Source of the DNA: Allobosea sp. OK403
GTDB taxonomy: Bacteria > Pseudomonadota > Alphaproteobacteria > Rhizobiales > Beijerinckiaceae
Direction: 5' to 3'
Length of the DNA: 64,000 nucleotides
NCBI RefSeq assembly: GCF_900113835.1
Contig: NZ_FOQV01000008.1
Coordinates: 1-64,000 of the forward strand
Shown here: one piece after another, positions 42,462 through 50,800 of the stretch
Layout of the letters: every line of letters begins with the position of its first letter
Numbering within the stretch: the stretch's first letter is position 1
Made by a program: the position numbers and the translations under genes
Notes under the pieces: generated by a model
The model's database searches: none
Told to the model about the DNA's origin: nothing
Seen by the model: the letters and a program-made list of their open reading frames with translations, nothing else

Positions 42462-42812
42462 TCAGGGCTTCGACGTCAGCGAGGCGAAATAAGTGGCGAG
42501 CGCTGTCACGTCGTCGCGGCTCAGGCGCGCGGCAATGGCCTGCATCGTCTGGCTGTCCCGCTCCTTGCGGGCATAGGAGTTGAGCACTGCGACGAACTGC
42601 TCCTCCGGCCAGCCGACGATCGCCGGAATGCCGCCGGAGCTGCGGCCCGAGAGCTGGTGGCACGAGGTGCATTCAGAGGCGAGGTATTCGCCCAATGCCC
42701 GATCCCCCGCCGCCTGGACCGGTGCCACTGCGAAAAGCAGGCCGAGGGCTCCCAGCAGGGCGAAACCCGCAGGGCTTTGCGTGTGACGCAGTTTTATCCC
42801 GTCCCAACCCAA
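42462..42812 (-). CDS. fccA: Cytochrome c subunit of flavocytochrome c (FccA/SoxE-like)
   Basis: A 116-residue monoheme cytochrome. A TTG start is supported by AGGAG 6 nt upstream and by the lack of any other start before the signal peptide (FALLGALGLLFAVAPVQA). The heme site is Cys-Thr-Ser-Cys-His in ASECTSCHQLSGRSSGGIPA. The C-terminus LSRDDVTALATYFASLTSK is typical of the SoxE/FccA domain. It is the first gene of the leftward fccA-fccB-cytochrome operon. Confidence 0.85.
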   Translation of the reverse strand: MGWDGIKLRHTQSPAGFALLGALGLLFAVAPVQAAGDRALGEYLASECTSCHQLSGRSSGGIPAIVGWPEEQFVAVLNSYARKERDSQTMQAIAARLSRDDVTALATYFASLTSKP

Positions 42813-43250
42813 GCCAGACTCCTGTCACAGTCTTCAGTCTGCCGCTCCACAGCCGCAGCGTGAGAGCAACAAACCCGCAAGGCGGGATCATGGTGATAAT
42901 CTCTTTTTTGGAAGAGTTCGAAGGTCTCGCCTTTCACGATCGTGTCAGACCGTCTCGAGCAGGGTCGGTGGCGTAGCCCTTTGCAAAACAGTTGACGACC
43001 CTAGGCAGCCATTGCCCGTTTCGATGCCAGCAATCTGTCACGGTAATACATTGCTATTCGAGGCGGTAAGGGCCGCCATGCCGGCTTCATCGGCGTCCAA
43101 TGTCGGCATAAGCAGCCACATTGGACAAAGTTGCTTCACACTGCGGAACGTCCACAGGCTTGGCGTCTCGCAGGAGTTCTACCAAATACGCCAATGAAGG
43201 CCCGAGGCTCAAACCTTGTGAAACAGGCTCAAACCTCGTGAGATCTGACA
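42813..43250. other. 438-bp intergenic region between fccA and xerD
   Basis: No gene recognised. It contains a 9-bp stem (GTCCAATGT at 43095-43103 with ACATTGGAC at 43118-43126) and, next to xerD, a 17-bp unit repeated at period 20. The fccA promoter must lie at the left end but cannot be pinned. Confidence 0.6.
43205..43241. repeat. 17-bp direct repeat downstream of xerD
   Basis: AGGCTCAAACCTTGTGA and AGGCTCAAACCTCGTGA, 16 of 17 matching, separated by AAC, 10 bp past the xerD stop. Confidence 0.9.
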
Positions 43251-44180
43251 CTAGCTCTCGTCGGCGAGCGGGTGCAGGTCGCGGACCATGCTTTTCAGCC
43301 GCTCGTCGAGGACGTGGGTGTAGATCTGGGTGGTGGCGATATCGGCATGGCCGAGCAATTCCTGCACGACGCGCAGATCGGCGCCGTTCTGCAGGAGGTG
43401 GCTGGCGAAGGCGTGGCGCAGCACATGCGGGCTCAAAGCGGCGGGTGAGAGCCCTGCCGCCGCGGCGAGCGTTTTGAGGTCGCGGGCGAAGGCCTGGCGG
43501 GTCAGGTGCCCGCTGTCGCCATCGGAGGGAAAGAGCCAGCGGCTGTCGGCTCCGCCCGCCTGGCGCAGCGCCTCGAGATAGGCAAGCCCGGCCTCGCGCG
43601 CGGCCTCGTTCAAGGGCACCAGCCGGTCCTTGTCGCCCTTACCGCGCACCACCAGGAAGCGTTCGCGCGTGGTCGCAGCCGAGAGCGGCAATGCGATCAG
43701 TTCCGAGACGCGCAGGCCCGTGGCGTAGAGCAGTTCGATCAGGCAGCGCATGCGCAGCGCCTTCAGGCGGGCGGGCCTCGACAAGCCGTCACGCTCGCTC
43801 GCCAGGCGCGCCGTTTCGATCAGCCGGTCGACATCGGCGACGGAGACCACTTTCGGCAAGGGACGGCCCTGTCTCGGTCCCTCGATGGCGGCCGAGGGAT
43901 CGCCGGGCAAAAGCCCCTCGGTGTAGAGAAAGCGATGGAACTGGCGCACGGCCGAGAGCTTGCGCGCAGCCGAGGACGCCTTGAGGCCGCGCGCGGCGAT
44001 ATCGCCGAGCCAGCCGCGGATATCATCCGCCGCAAGATCGCCCAGCGCCTTGCCGCCAAGCCATTCCAAGTAGTCGTCGATGTCGCGCTCATAGGCTTCA
44101 AGCGTATTGCGCGCCGCGCCGCGCTCGGCCGCCAGCATGTCGAGGAAGGCCTTCAGCCTCGCACGGGCCTCGCGGCTCAT
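43251..44180 (-). CDS. xerD: Tyrosine recombinase XerD
   Basis: A 309-residue site-specific recombinase that resolves chromosome dimers at dif with XerC at the division site. An N-terminal SAM-like core-binding domain (LKAFLDMLAAERGAARNTLE) precedes the catalytic domain. The active-site residues are Arg157 (YATGLRVSEL), Lys181 (GKGDKDR), His252 and Arg255 (HVLRHAFASHLL), His278 (LLGHADIATTQ) and nucleophile Tyr287 (IYTHV). Its ATG overlaps the stop of the small upstream membrane protein gene, which fits the usual alphaproteobacterial order. Confidence 0.94.
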   Translation of the reverse strand: MSREARARLKAFLDMLAAERGAARNTLEAYERDIDDYLEWLGGKALGDLAADDIRGWLGDIAARGLKASSAARKLSAVRQFHRFLYTEGLLPGDPSAAIEGPRQGRPLPKVVSVADVDRLIETARLASERDGLSRPARLKALRMRCLIELLYATGLRVSELIALPLSAATTRERFLVVRGKGDKDRLVPLNEAAREAGLAYLEALRQAGGADSRWLFPSDGDSGHLTRQAFARDLKTLAAAAGLSPAALSPHVLRHAFASHLLQNGADLRVVQELLGHADIATTQIYTHVLDERLKSMVRDLHPLADES

Positions 44181-44323
44181 CGTGGTTGCAGCTTTGCAGG
44201 CGGCACGATCTCGATGATCTCGCGCGGCTCGGGCTGGACGAAGGTCACCAGCGCGACCATGCCGCCGAAGACCAGCCCGCCGAGAATGGCGAGAAAGGCG
44301 ATGAATCTGAACAGCGTCGGCAC
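44177..44323 (-). CDS. Small single-helix membrane protein upstream of xerD
   Basis: A 48-residue frame starting at GTG. One membrane helix (LFRFIAFLAILGGLVFGGMV) is followed by ALVTFVQPEPREIIEIVPPA. Proteins of this shape (helix, then F-V-x-P-x-P-R-E, then V-P) are commonly encoded between aroK and xerD in Hyphomicrobiales. The function is unknown. The stop overlaps xerD (ATGA), so the two are coupled. It is divergent from aroK. Confidence 0.7.
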   Translation of the reverse strand: MPTLFRFIAFLAILGGLVFGGMVALVTFVQPEPREIIEIVPPAKLQPR

Positions 44324-44492
44324 GGTGTGGCGACCCCCAGAAGTTCTGGCCCGGAATCGGGACTGATCGGTTATTCCCGAAGCGGCGGGGAAGGCGCAAG
44401 GGCAGGTGCGGGACTGCGGGGAGGGCAAGGTTTCGTGAGGGCATGACGGCGCGTGATCGCTCATGCTAAACGGGCGTTGAGGAAATGCCAGA

Positions 44493-45116
44493 ATGATGAT
44501 TGTCGAGACGCTCGACCAACGAGATAGCAAGGGTCTACGTGTGGATCGCGAAGATTTGCGTGCGGCATTGGGCCAGCGCGCGGTCGTGCTCGTCGGCATG
44601 ATGGGTTCGGGCAAGAGTGCGGTCGGCCGCAGGCTGGCGACCCGGCTCGGTTTGCCCTTCGTCGATGCCGATACCGAGATCGAAACGGCGGCGGGCATGA
44701 GCATCCCCGAGATCTTCGCCCAGCGCGGCGAAACCGAGTTCCGCGACGGCGAGCGGCGGGTGATCGGCCGCATCCTGACCACGCGCGCGCCGCTCGTGCT
44801 GGCAACGGGCGGTGGCGCCTATATGAATGCCGAGACGCGCGAGCGCATCGCTAAGCTCGGCATCTCGGTCTGGCTCAAGGCCGAGCCGGATGTGCTGATG
44901 CGCCGCGTCCGTAAGCGTTCGAACCGGCCCTTGCTGCAGACCGCCGACCCCGACGCGACGCTGCGCCGGATGCTGACCGAGCGCGAGCCGGTCTATGCGC
45001 TGGCCGACCTCACCTTGATTTCGCGCGACGATCCCCTCGATGTCGTGGTCGAGGATGTCGTCGCGGCGCTCGGTCAGTATCTGCGGCAACCGCCATCCGG
45101 GTCACAAGAGTCATGA
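44493..45116 (+). CDS. aroK: Shikimate kinase
   Basis: A 207-residue kinase that makes shikimate 3-phosphate in aromatic amino-acid synthesis. The P-loop GMMGSGKSAVGRRLA is near residue 35. FVDADTEIE carries the Mg/shikimate Asp, FRDGERRVI the Arg, and ATGGGAYM the substrate loop. RSNRPLLQ is the LID arginine region. An N-terminal extension of about 25 residues is usual in alphaproteobacteria. It overlaps aroB by 4 nt. Confidence 0.94.
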   Translation: MMIVETLDQRDSKGLRVDREDLRAALGQRAVVLVGMMGSGKSAVGRRLATRLGLPFVDADTEIETAAGMSIPEIFAQRGETEFRDGERRVIGRILTTRAPLVLATGGGAYMNAETRERIAKLGISVWLKAEPDVLMRRVRKRSNRPLLQTADPDATLRRMLTEREPVYALADLTLISRDDPLDVVVEDVVAALGQYLRQPPSGSQES

Positions 45117-46267
45117 CTATTCCAGCTCACGAAAACCCGGGCGGGCGGATCATCGTTCCGGTCGCGCTCGAAGGCCGCTCCTACGATATCCATATCGGCC
45201 GCCACCAGCTTTGCGAGGCGGCGGCACTGATCGCGCGGCTCGCGCCCGGCGCGAAGGCAGCGCTGGTGACGGACGCGCATGTCGCGGAATTGCATGCCCC
45301 GGCCTTCGAGGCCTGCCTGCACCAGGAGGGGATCGCGGCGACCCGCATCGTGATCCCGCCGGGCGAAGCCTCGAAATCCTATGCAAGGCTGATCGAGCTC
45401 TGCGAGGCGCTGCTGGCGGCCAAGATCGAGCGCCAGGATCTCGTCATCGCGCTTGGTGGCGGCGTCGTCGGCGATCTCACCGGCTTTGCGGCCGCGGTGC
45501 TGCGGCGCGGCGTGCGCTTCATCCAGATTCCGACGAGCCTCCTGGCCCAGGTCGATTCCTCTGTCGGTGGCAAGACCGGGATCAACTCCACCCATGGCAA
45601 GAACCTGATCGGCGCCTTCCACCAGCCCGCGCTGGTCATCGCCGACACCGCATTGCTCGACACGCTGAGCGAGCGCGAGTTCAAGGCCGGCTATGCCGAG
45701 GTGGTGAAATACGGGCTGATCGACGACGCCGGCTTCTTCGACTGGTGCGAGATCAATTGGAGCCGGATCATCACCGGCGGGCCCGAGCGTGACCACGCGG
45801 TGGCAGTCGCTTGCCGGGCCAAGGCTGCGATCGTCGCGCGTGACGAGCGCGAGGAGGGGGATCGGGCGCTGCTCAATCTCGGCCATACCTTCGCACATGC
45901 GCTGGAGCGATTGACGAATTACGATTCGGCGCGTCTCGTCCATGGCGAGGCGGTTGCGATCGGGCTTGCGCTCGCCTTCCGCTTCTCACAGCGCCTGGGG
46001 TTGTGCTCGGGACAGGACGCGGTCCGCGTCGCCCGTCATCTCGACCAGGTCGGGCTCCCGAGCCGGCTCCAGCAGGTCCCGGGCGGAGCAGGCCACGCCG
46101 ACGAGATCGTGGCTGCAATGGCGCAGGACAAGAAGGTCAAACGCGGCGCCATGACCTTCATCCTGGCGCATGGCATCGGCAAAAGCTTCATCGCACCGGG
46201 CGTCGCGGCCGGGGAGGTCAAGGCGTTCATCGAGACCGAGCTTTCGGTCAACGGCAAGGCGGCCTGA
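45113..46267 (+). CDS. aroB: 3-Dehydroquinate synthase
   Basis: A 384-residue NAD- and metal-dependent enzyme, the second step of the shikimate pathway. NAD site LVIALGGGVVGDLTGFAAAV, substrate segment QIPTSLLAQVDSSVGGKTGI, lysine in AEVVKYGLIDD and metal ligands in GHTFAHALE and HGEAVAIG. Length and motifs are normal. It is translationally coupled to aroK, the classic arrangement. Confidence 0.95.
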   Translation: MTIPAHENPGGRIIVPVALEGRSYDIHIGRHQLCEAAALIARLAPGAKAALVTDAHVAELHAPAFEACLHQEGIAATRIVIPPGEASKSYARLIELCEALLAAKIERQDLVIALGGGVVGDLTGFAAAVLRRGVRFIQIPTSLLAQVDSSVGGKTGINSTHGKNLIGAFHQPALVIADTALLDTLSEREFKAGYAEVVKYGLIDDAGFFDWCEINWSRIITGGPERDHAVAVACRAKAAIVARDEREEGDRALLNLGHTFAHALERLTNYDSARLVHGEAVAIGLALAFRFSQRLGLCSGQDAVRVARHLDQVGLPSRLQQVPGGAGHADEIVAAMAQDKKVKRGAMTFILAHGIGKSFIAPGVAAGEVKAFIETELSVNGKAA

Positions 46268-46276
46268 GCGGTCGGT

Positions 46277-46606
46277 TCAGCCGAGCTTGGCTAGCACCTG
46301 CGTCGCCTTGTAGCCCTCGGGCACACCGTCGACCAGCACGGTGACGCTTGTCGAATTCCTCGTCCTCAACGGCTGGATTTCCCGGTAGGCGGGCGAAGCG
46401 TACCAGCCGCGCGCTGCCTCCATGTCGGGAAAAGCGATCATGACGAGATCGCCCGGCCATGGCCCTTCCACGACCTCTGGCGTCGCCCCATGAACCAGGA
46501 AGCGGCCGCCGAACGGGATGAGGGTCGCGTCGATCGTGCTGATGTAGCTCAAAATCTCCGGCCCGAGATCGACGTCCTGCAGATGGGCAATGGCGTAGGC
46601 GGTCAT
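46277..46606 (-). CDS. DUF1330 family protein
   Basis: A 109-residue single-domain ferredoxin-like (dimeric alpha/beta barrel) protein. MTAYAIAHLQDVDLGPEILS, GGRFLVHGATPEVVEGPWPG and FPDMEAARGWYASPAYREI are the standard DUF1330 signature, where the WY-x5-Y element is strongly conserved. The function is unknown. It is convergent with aroB, 9 bp apart, and not in an operon with the antiporter upstream. Confidence 0.9.
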   Translation of the reverse strand: MTAYAIAHLQDVDLGPEILSYISTIDATLIPFGGRFLVHGATPEVVEGPWPGDLVMIAFPDMEAARGWYASPAYREIQPLRTRNSTSVTVLVDGVPEGYKATQVLAKLG

Positions 46607-46706
46607 GGCGGTCTCTCTCGCGGGGGTCTGTTGCCGTGCTTCGCGGAGACCTTGGAGACATTCGGGGCGGAGGTCGATTACCTCTGGGGTGATGTCAGCG
46701 GCGCCC

Positions 46707-47834
46707 TTACGGGCTGAACACCAGCACTAAAAACACGAAGAACACCGCGAGATGCACCGCGCCCTCCAGCATCGTCGTGCGCGTGCCGGTGAAGGTCAGC
46801 GTCGAGAGCAGCAGCGTCATCGCCAGGATGACCATATTGGTTCCCGACAAGCCGAGCACGACCTCCTGTCCCGTCAACAGGCCGATCGCGAGCACGGCCG
46901 GCACGGTCAGGCCGAGCGTCGAGGCCGCCGCGCCGAGGCACAGATTGATCGCGCGCTGGAGCTGGTTGGCACTGATCGCCCGCAGCGCCGCGATGCATTC
47001 CGGCGTGAACACCACCATGGCGATCAGGATACCGCCGAGCGCGACGGGAGCACCGAGTTTGATGATGCCGAAATCCAGCACCGCCGCGAGGCTCTTCGCC
47101 AGGATGACGATCGGCAGGATGTTGGCGAGCAGCAGGACGACATGCGTCGCGGTCGCGCCGCCTGGATCGTCATGGCCGTGGTCGTTCTCGCTGGGCTCGT
47201 CATCGCTGGGCATGGCGGTACGAGGCAGCGGCGCCTGCTCGCGCGTCGGCTCCTGGAAAAAGGAGCGGTGGCGCCCGGTCTGGAGCACGAGGAAGGCGCC
47301 GTAGAGCGTGATGGTGAACAGCGAGAAAGAGACCGATTGCAGCGTCGTCAGCGTGCCGTTGCTGGTCGATGTCGTGAAATTCGGCAGCACAAGCGGGATC
47401 ACGGTCAGGGGAATGATCACCGCGAGATAAGAAGACGCGCCTTTCAGATTGTAGCTCTGCGCGAAATGGCGTCGGCCGCCCACCAGCAGGCCGATGCCGA
47501 CCACACCGTTGAGCACGATCATCAGCACCGCGAACATGGTGTCGCGCCCCAGCGTCGGCGCGCCCTTGGCCCCAAGCATCACGGCCGAGATCAGCGCCAC
47601 CTCGATGATCACGATCGAGAGCGTCAGGATCAGCGTCCCGAAAGGCTCGCCGAGCCGACCGGCCAGGATCTCCGCCTCGTGAACCACACCGAACGCCGCC
47701 CAGATGATGATCCCCAGCAGCCACAGGAAGATCGCTGCAGACGCCAGCGGCGCGCCGAGCTGGCCGAGCAGGCCGCCTCCGAAGAGCAGGAAAGCGGCAA
47801 CGGTTGTCCAGGCACAGGCGAGGCGGAGGATCAT
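46707..47834 (-). CDS. chaA: Ca2+/H+ antiporter (ChaA-like)
   Basis: A 375-residue inner-membrane cation/proton exchanger with about eleven helices. The two Na/Ca-exchanger repeats carry the acidic motifs VVHEAEILAGRLGEPFGTLI and VVFTPECIAALRAISANQLQ. A His/Asp-rich loop (SENDHGHDDPGG) between them may bind cations. The start MILRLACAWT was chosen, and the 45-residue upstream extension is unlike the family. It lies downstream of ndvA on the same strand with a 156-bp gap. It exports Ca2+ or Na+/K+ at high pH in other bacteria. Confidence 0.88.
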   Translation of the reverse strand: MILRLACAWTTVAAFLLFGGGLLGQLGAPLASAAIFLWLLGIIIWAAFGVVHEAEILAGRLGEPFGTLILTLSIVIIEVALISAVMLGAKGAPTLGRDTMFAVLMIVLNGVVGIGLLVGGRRHFAQSYNLKGASSYLAVIIPLTVIPLVLPNFTTSTSNGTLTTLQSVSFSLFTITLYGAFLVLQTGRHRSFFQEPTREQAPLPRTAMPSDDEPSENDHGHDDPGGATATHVVLLLANILPIVILAKSLAAVLDFGIIKLGAPVALGGILIAMVVFTPECIAALRAISANQLQRAINLCLGAAASTLGLTVPAVLAIGLLTGQEVVLGLSGTNMVILAMTLLLSTLTFTGTRTTMLEGAVHLAVFFVFLVLVFSP

Positions 47835-47990
47835 GGTATTCAAGGGGCCGTCCCGAAATGATTGGTTTGAAAAGGGCGTGCGGAAACTGGCCGCCAGGGC
47901 AACCTGCCTCAGCTTACCGCATTGGGATGGCGTTTTGCTCGCCTGTTTGCTGCACCGAGAACGATGCAAGATCGAGGCGAGGCGTTCGCC

Positions 47991-49805
47991 TCAATCGAAT
48001 GTGATCTTGGCCGCCAGCGGGCTCGTAGCCTCCTCCGCCAGTGCCGCCGGCTTGTCGGCGACGAGATATTGTGCCCGCGCCAGCGCGGCGAAACGCCCGC
48101 CCTTGGCGACGAGCTCCTCGAAGGAGCCCATCTCGATGACCTGGCCCTGCTCGAAGACCAGGATGCGGTCGGCATTGCGGATGGTCGCGAGGCGGTGGGC
48201 GATGACGAAGGTGGTGCGCCCCTTCATCACCTCTTCCAGCGCCTTCTGCAGCTTGACCTCGGTCGCGGCGTCGAGTGCCGAGGTCGCCTCGTCGAGAATC
48301 AGGATCGGCGGGTTCTTGAGCAAGGCGCGCGCGATCGACAGACGCTGGCGCTCGCCGCCCGAGAGGGTCCGCCCGCGTTCGCCGACGAGAGTGTCGAGCC
48401 CGTCGGGCTGGCGCGCCATCACCTCGGTGGCCTGTGCGCGGTCGAGCGCCTCCATCATCTCGGCGTCGGTCGCGTCGGGCTTGCCGACGGTGAGGTTCTC
48501 GCGGATCGAGCGTGCGAACAGCATCGGCTCCTGGAAGACGACCCCGATATTGCGGCGCAGCGACAGCAGCGAGATCTCGCGGATGTCGAGACCATCGACG
48601 GTGATGCGGCCCGATTGCGGGTCGAAGGCCCTGTGCAGCAGGCCGAGCGTGGTCGATTTGCCCGAGCCGGTCGAGCCGACGATGGCGATGGTCTCGCCCG
48701 GCTTCACCGCAAAGGAGACGTCCTGCACGGCGGCGCGCTTGCCGTCATAGGAGAAGGACACGTCCTCGAAAGCGACCGCGCCCGACAAGCGCCCGGCGTC
48801 CTTGGCGCTGGGCAGGTCGCGCACGGCGGGCAACGTGTCCAGCACCTCGAAGAATTCGCGCATCTTCGGCGCCTGCATGAAGATGAAGTTCACGAAGGCG
48901 ACGATCTGCTCGAGTCGACCGACCAGCATGGTGGCGAAGCCCATGAAGGTGACGATCTCGCCGACGGTCGTGAGGCCCTGCATCAAGAGCCAGGCGCCGA
49001 CGACGAAGATCGCGAGCACGGTCAGCGTTGCCGAAGCGCGCGTCGCCACAGTCGCGATGGCCCACCAGGACAGGACCGGGAGCTGGGCTTCGAGCAGGCT
49101 CGCAATGGTCGAGCGCAGGCCGCGCACCTCGGCCTCGATGCGGGTGAAGCTCTGAATCACCGGCACATTGCCGAGCGCGTCCGAGGCGCGTTCAGCGAGG
49201 TTCGAGTGATAGGCCTCGACATTACTCTGCAATTTGTCGGTCTTGCGCAGCACATAGGCGGTCAACGCGCCGAAGAGCACGACGAGCGATATCAACAGCA
49301 GGCCGAGCTGCCAGTTCTTCCACAGCGTGAAAGGCAGCAGGATGAAGAGCGCGACGAGGCTGGCGCAATGCTCGCGGAAGAAGGAGAGCCAGAGCGCCCA
49401 CATGCCGCTGGTGCCGTCGAGCATCACCTTGAGCACGCGGCCGGAATGGGTCTGGGTGTGGTAGGCGAGCGGCAGTGTCAGCGCGTGCTCGAAATAGTTC
49501 GCCATCACGGCGAGCCGACGGCGATGGGCGAGCCGGTCGGAATGCAGCGAGACGAAGACGCTGGCCGCGATGGTGAACAGGCCGAAGCCGACCCAGGCCA
49601 GGATCAGGGCGTTGAGGTCGCTCCAGGCGAGACGCTTGCCGGCGCCCTGCACGACTGACAGCTTGTCGATCAGTGCGCCAAACAGCATCGGCTCGGCGAA
49701 AGCCGCCGCCGCGAGCAGGATATTGGCGAGCGCCAAGATCAGGCCGAGCCGCTTTTCGGGACCGAGCTCGCCGAGCACACGAGTATAGATTGCAAACAGA
49801 GACAT
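47991..49805 (-). CDS. ndvA: Glucan ABC exporter (NdvA/ChvA-like), ATPase-permease fusion
   Basis: A 604-residue half-transporter. Six helices in the N-terminal half are followed by the nucleotide-binding domain with Walker A VGSTGSGKSTT, signature LSGGERQRLSIARAL, Walker B ILILDEATSALD and the switch VIAHRLAT. The opening MSLFAIYTRVLGELGPEKRL and HTQTHSGRVLKVMLDGTSGM are strongly like NdvA, the exporter of cyclic beta-1,2-glucan in rhizobia. No ndvB synthase gene is in the window. It is divergent from motA. Confidence 0.9.
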   Translation of the reverse strand: MSLFAIYTRVLGELGPEKRLGLILALANILLAAAAFAEPMLFGALIDKLSVVQGAGKRLAWSDLNALILAWVGFGLFTIAASVFVSLHSDRLAHRRRLAVMANYFEHALTLPLAYHTQTHSGRVLKVMLDGTSGMWALWLSFFREHCASLVALFILLPFTLWKNWQLGLLLISLVVLFGALTAYVLRKTDKLQSNVEAYHSNLAERASDALGNVPVIQSFTRIEAEVRGLRSTIASLLEAQLPVLSWWAIATVATRASATLTVLAIFVVGAWLLMQGLTTVGEIVTFMGFATMLVGRLEQIVAFVNFIFMQAPKMREFFEVLDTLPAVRDLPSAKDAGRLSGAVAFEDVSFSYDGKRAAVQDVSFAVKPGETIAIVGSTGSGKSTTLGLLHRAFDPQSGRITVDGLDIREISLLSLRRNIGVVFQEPMLFARSIRENLTVGKPDATDAEMMEALDRAQATEVMARQPDGLDTLVGERGRTLSGGERQRLSIARALLKNPPILILDEATSALDAATEVKLQKALEEVMKGRTTFVIAHRLATIRNADRILVFEQGQVIEMGSFEELVAKGGRFAALARAQYLVADKPAALAEEATSPLAAKITFD

Positions 49806-49946
49806 GCTCAGAGCTTTAGCTGACGTGGAGATGTGAGCAAGGCCTCAACCTTAACGCTTCGTTCAATGGCCGCCTTCTAAGGTTTTTGCGCTGCAGAAGC
49901 GGGGGCGTTTCGCGCGGCGCGCATCGGCCGGATCGAGGTGGTTTCC

Positions 49947-50714
49947 ATGGATATCGCAACTGGCGTCGGCATCCTCGCCGGTATCGCCACGATCTGCTCG
50001 CTGATCATCATCGATGGCGGCAATTTCGCTGCCTATTACGACAAACACGCCATGATTATCATTTTCGGCGGCGCCACTGCCGCCACCATGGTGCGGTTTC
50101 CGTTCTCGGTGATCGCGCATGGCCTGCCGATGGGCCTGCGCTTCGCCTTCACCCTGCGTTCGGTCAATCCGCGCGAGCTGATCGAGGAGATCACCCGCGT
50201 CGCCGAGATCGCCCGCAAGAGCGGGCCGGTGGCTCTGGAAAGCGTCGAGGTTTCCGACACGTTCCTGGCGCAGGGGCTGCGCTATATCGCCGACGGCTAC
50301 GACAAGGATTTCATCCGCGACACGATGGAGCGCGACCGCGACAACTTCCTGCAGCGGCTCGATGAAGGCTCGAAGGTCTATCGCGCCATCGGCGACTGCG
50401 CCCCGGCCTGGGGCATGGTCGGCACCATCATCGGCATGGTCTCGATGTTCGCCAATATGAGCGACCCGTCCAAGCTCGGCCCGGCGATGGCGACAGCCTT
50501 GCTCGCCACGCTCTACGGCGCGCTGGTCGCCAACATGATCACCCTGCCGATCGCCGACAAGCTGCATATCAAGCTCGAGGAAGAGGAGATCTCGCGCACG
50601 CTGATCATCGACGGCGTGCTGCAGATGCGCGACGCCAAGAGCGCGACGCTGGTGCGCGAGATGCTGCTCGCCTATCTGCCCGACCATCATCGCGCTGAGA
50701 TGGCGGCGGCATGA
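49947..50714 (+). CDS. motA: MotA-type motor stator protein
   Basis: A 255-residue membrane protein of the MotA/PomA class with four helices (VGILAGIATICSLIIIDG, AMIIIFGGATAATMVRF, WGMVGTIIGMVSMFANM, GPAMATALLATLYGALVANM). The long cytoplasmic loop has charged helix LRYIADGYDKDFIRDTMERD for contact with the rotor. ATG follows GAGGTGGTTTCC. It resembles PomA, which pairs with the MotB-type gene next to it. No other flagellar gene is in the window, so a specialised or non-flagellar use cannot be excluded. Confidence 0.88.
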   Translation: MDIATGVGILAGIATICSLIIIDGGNFAAYYDKHAMIIIFGGATAATMVRFPFSVIAHGLPMGLRFAFTLRSVNPRELIEEITRVAEIARKSGPVALESVEVSDTFLAQGLRYIADGYDKDFIRDTMERDRDNFLQRLDEGSKVYRAIGDCAPAWGMVGTIIGMVSMFANMSDPSKLGPAMATALLATLYGALVANMITLPIADKLHIKLEEEEISRTLIIDGVLQMRDAKSATLVREMLLAYLPDHHRAEMAAA

Positions 50715-50716
50715 CG

Positions 50717-50778
50717 AGAGCATTGCGCGAAAAAGTGGGAACCGGTTTTCCGCATTCGGACGGTTCCGTCCGAATGCG
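50717..50778. repeat. Composite palindromic repeat between motA and motB
   Basis: A type B element (AGAGCATTGCGCGAAAAAGT, ending near 50750) is followed by a 13-bp perfect inverted repeat (50751-50763 / 50766-50778, CGCATTCGGACGG, loop TT). It is the same composite as between acs and fur, here inside an operon. Confidence 0.85.
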
Positions 50779-50800
50779 GCGTGATCCAGGGGCCTGAGCG

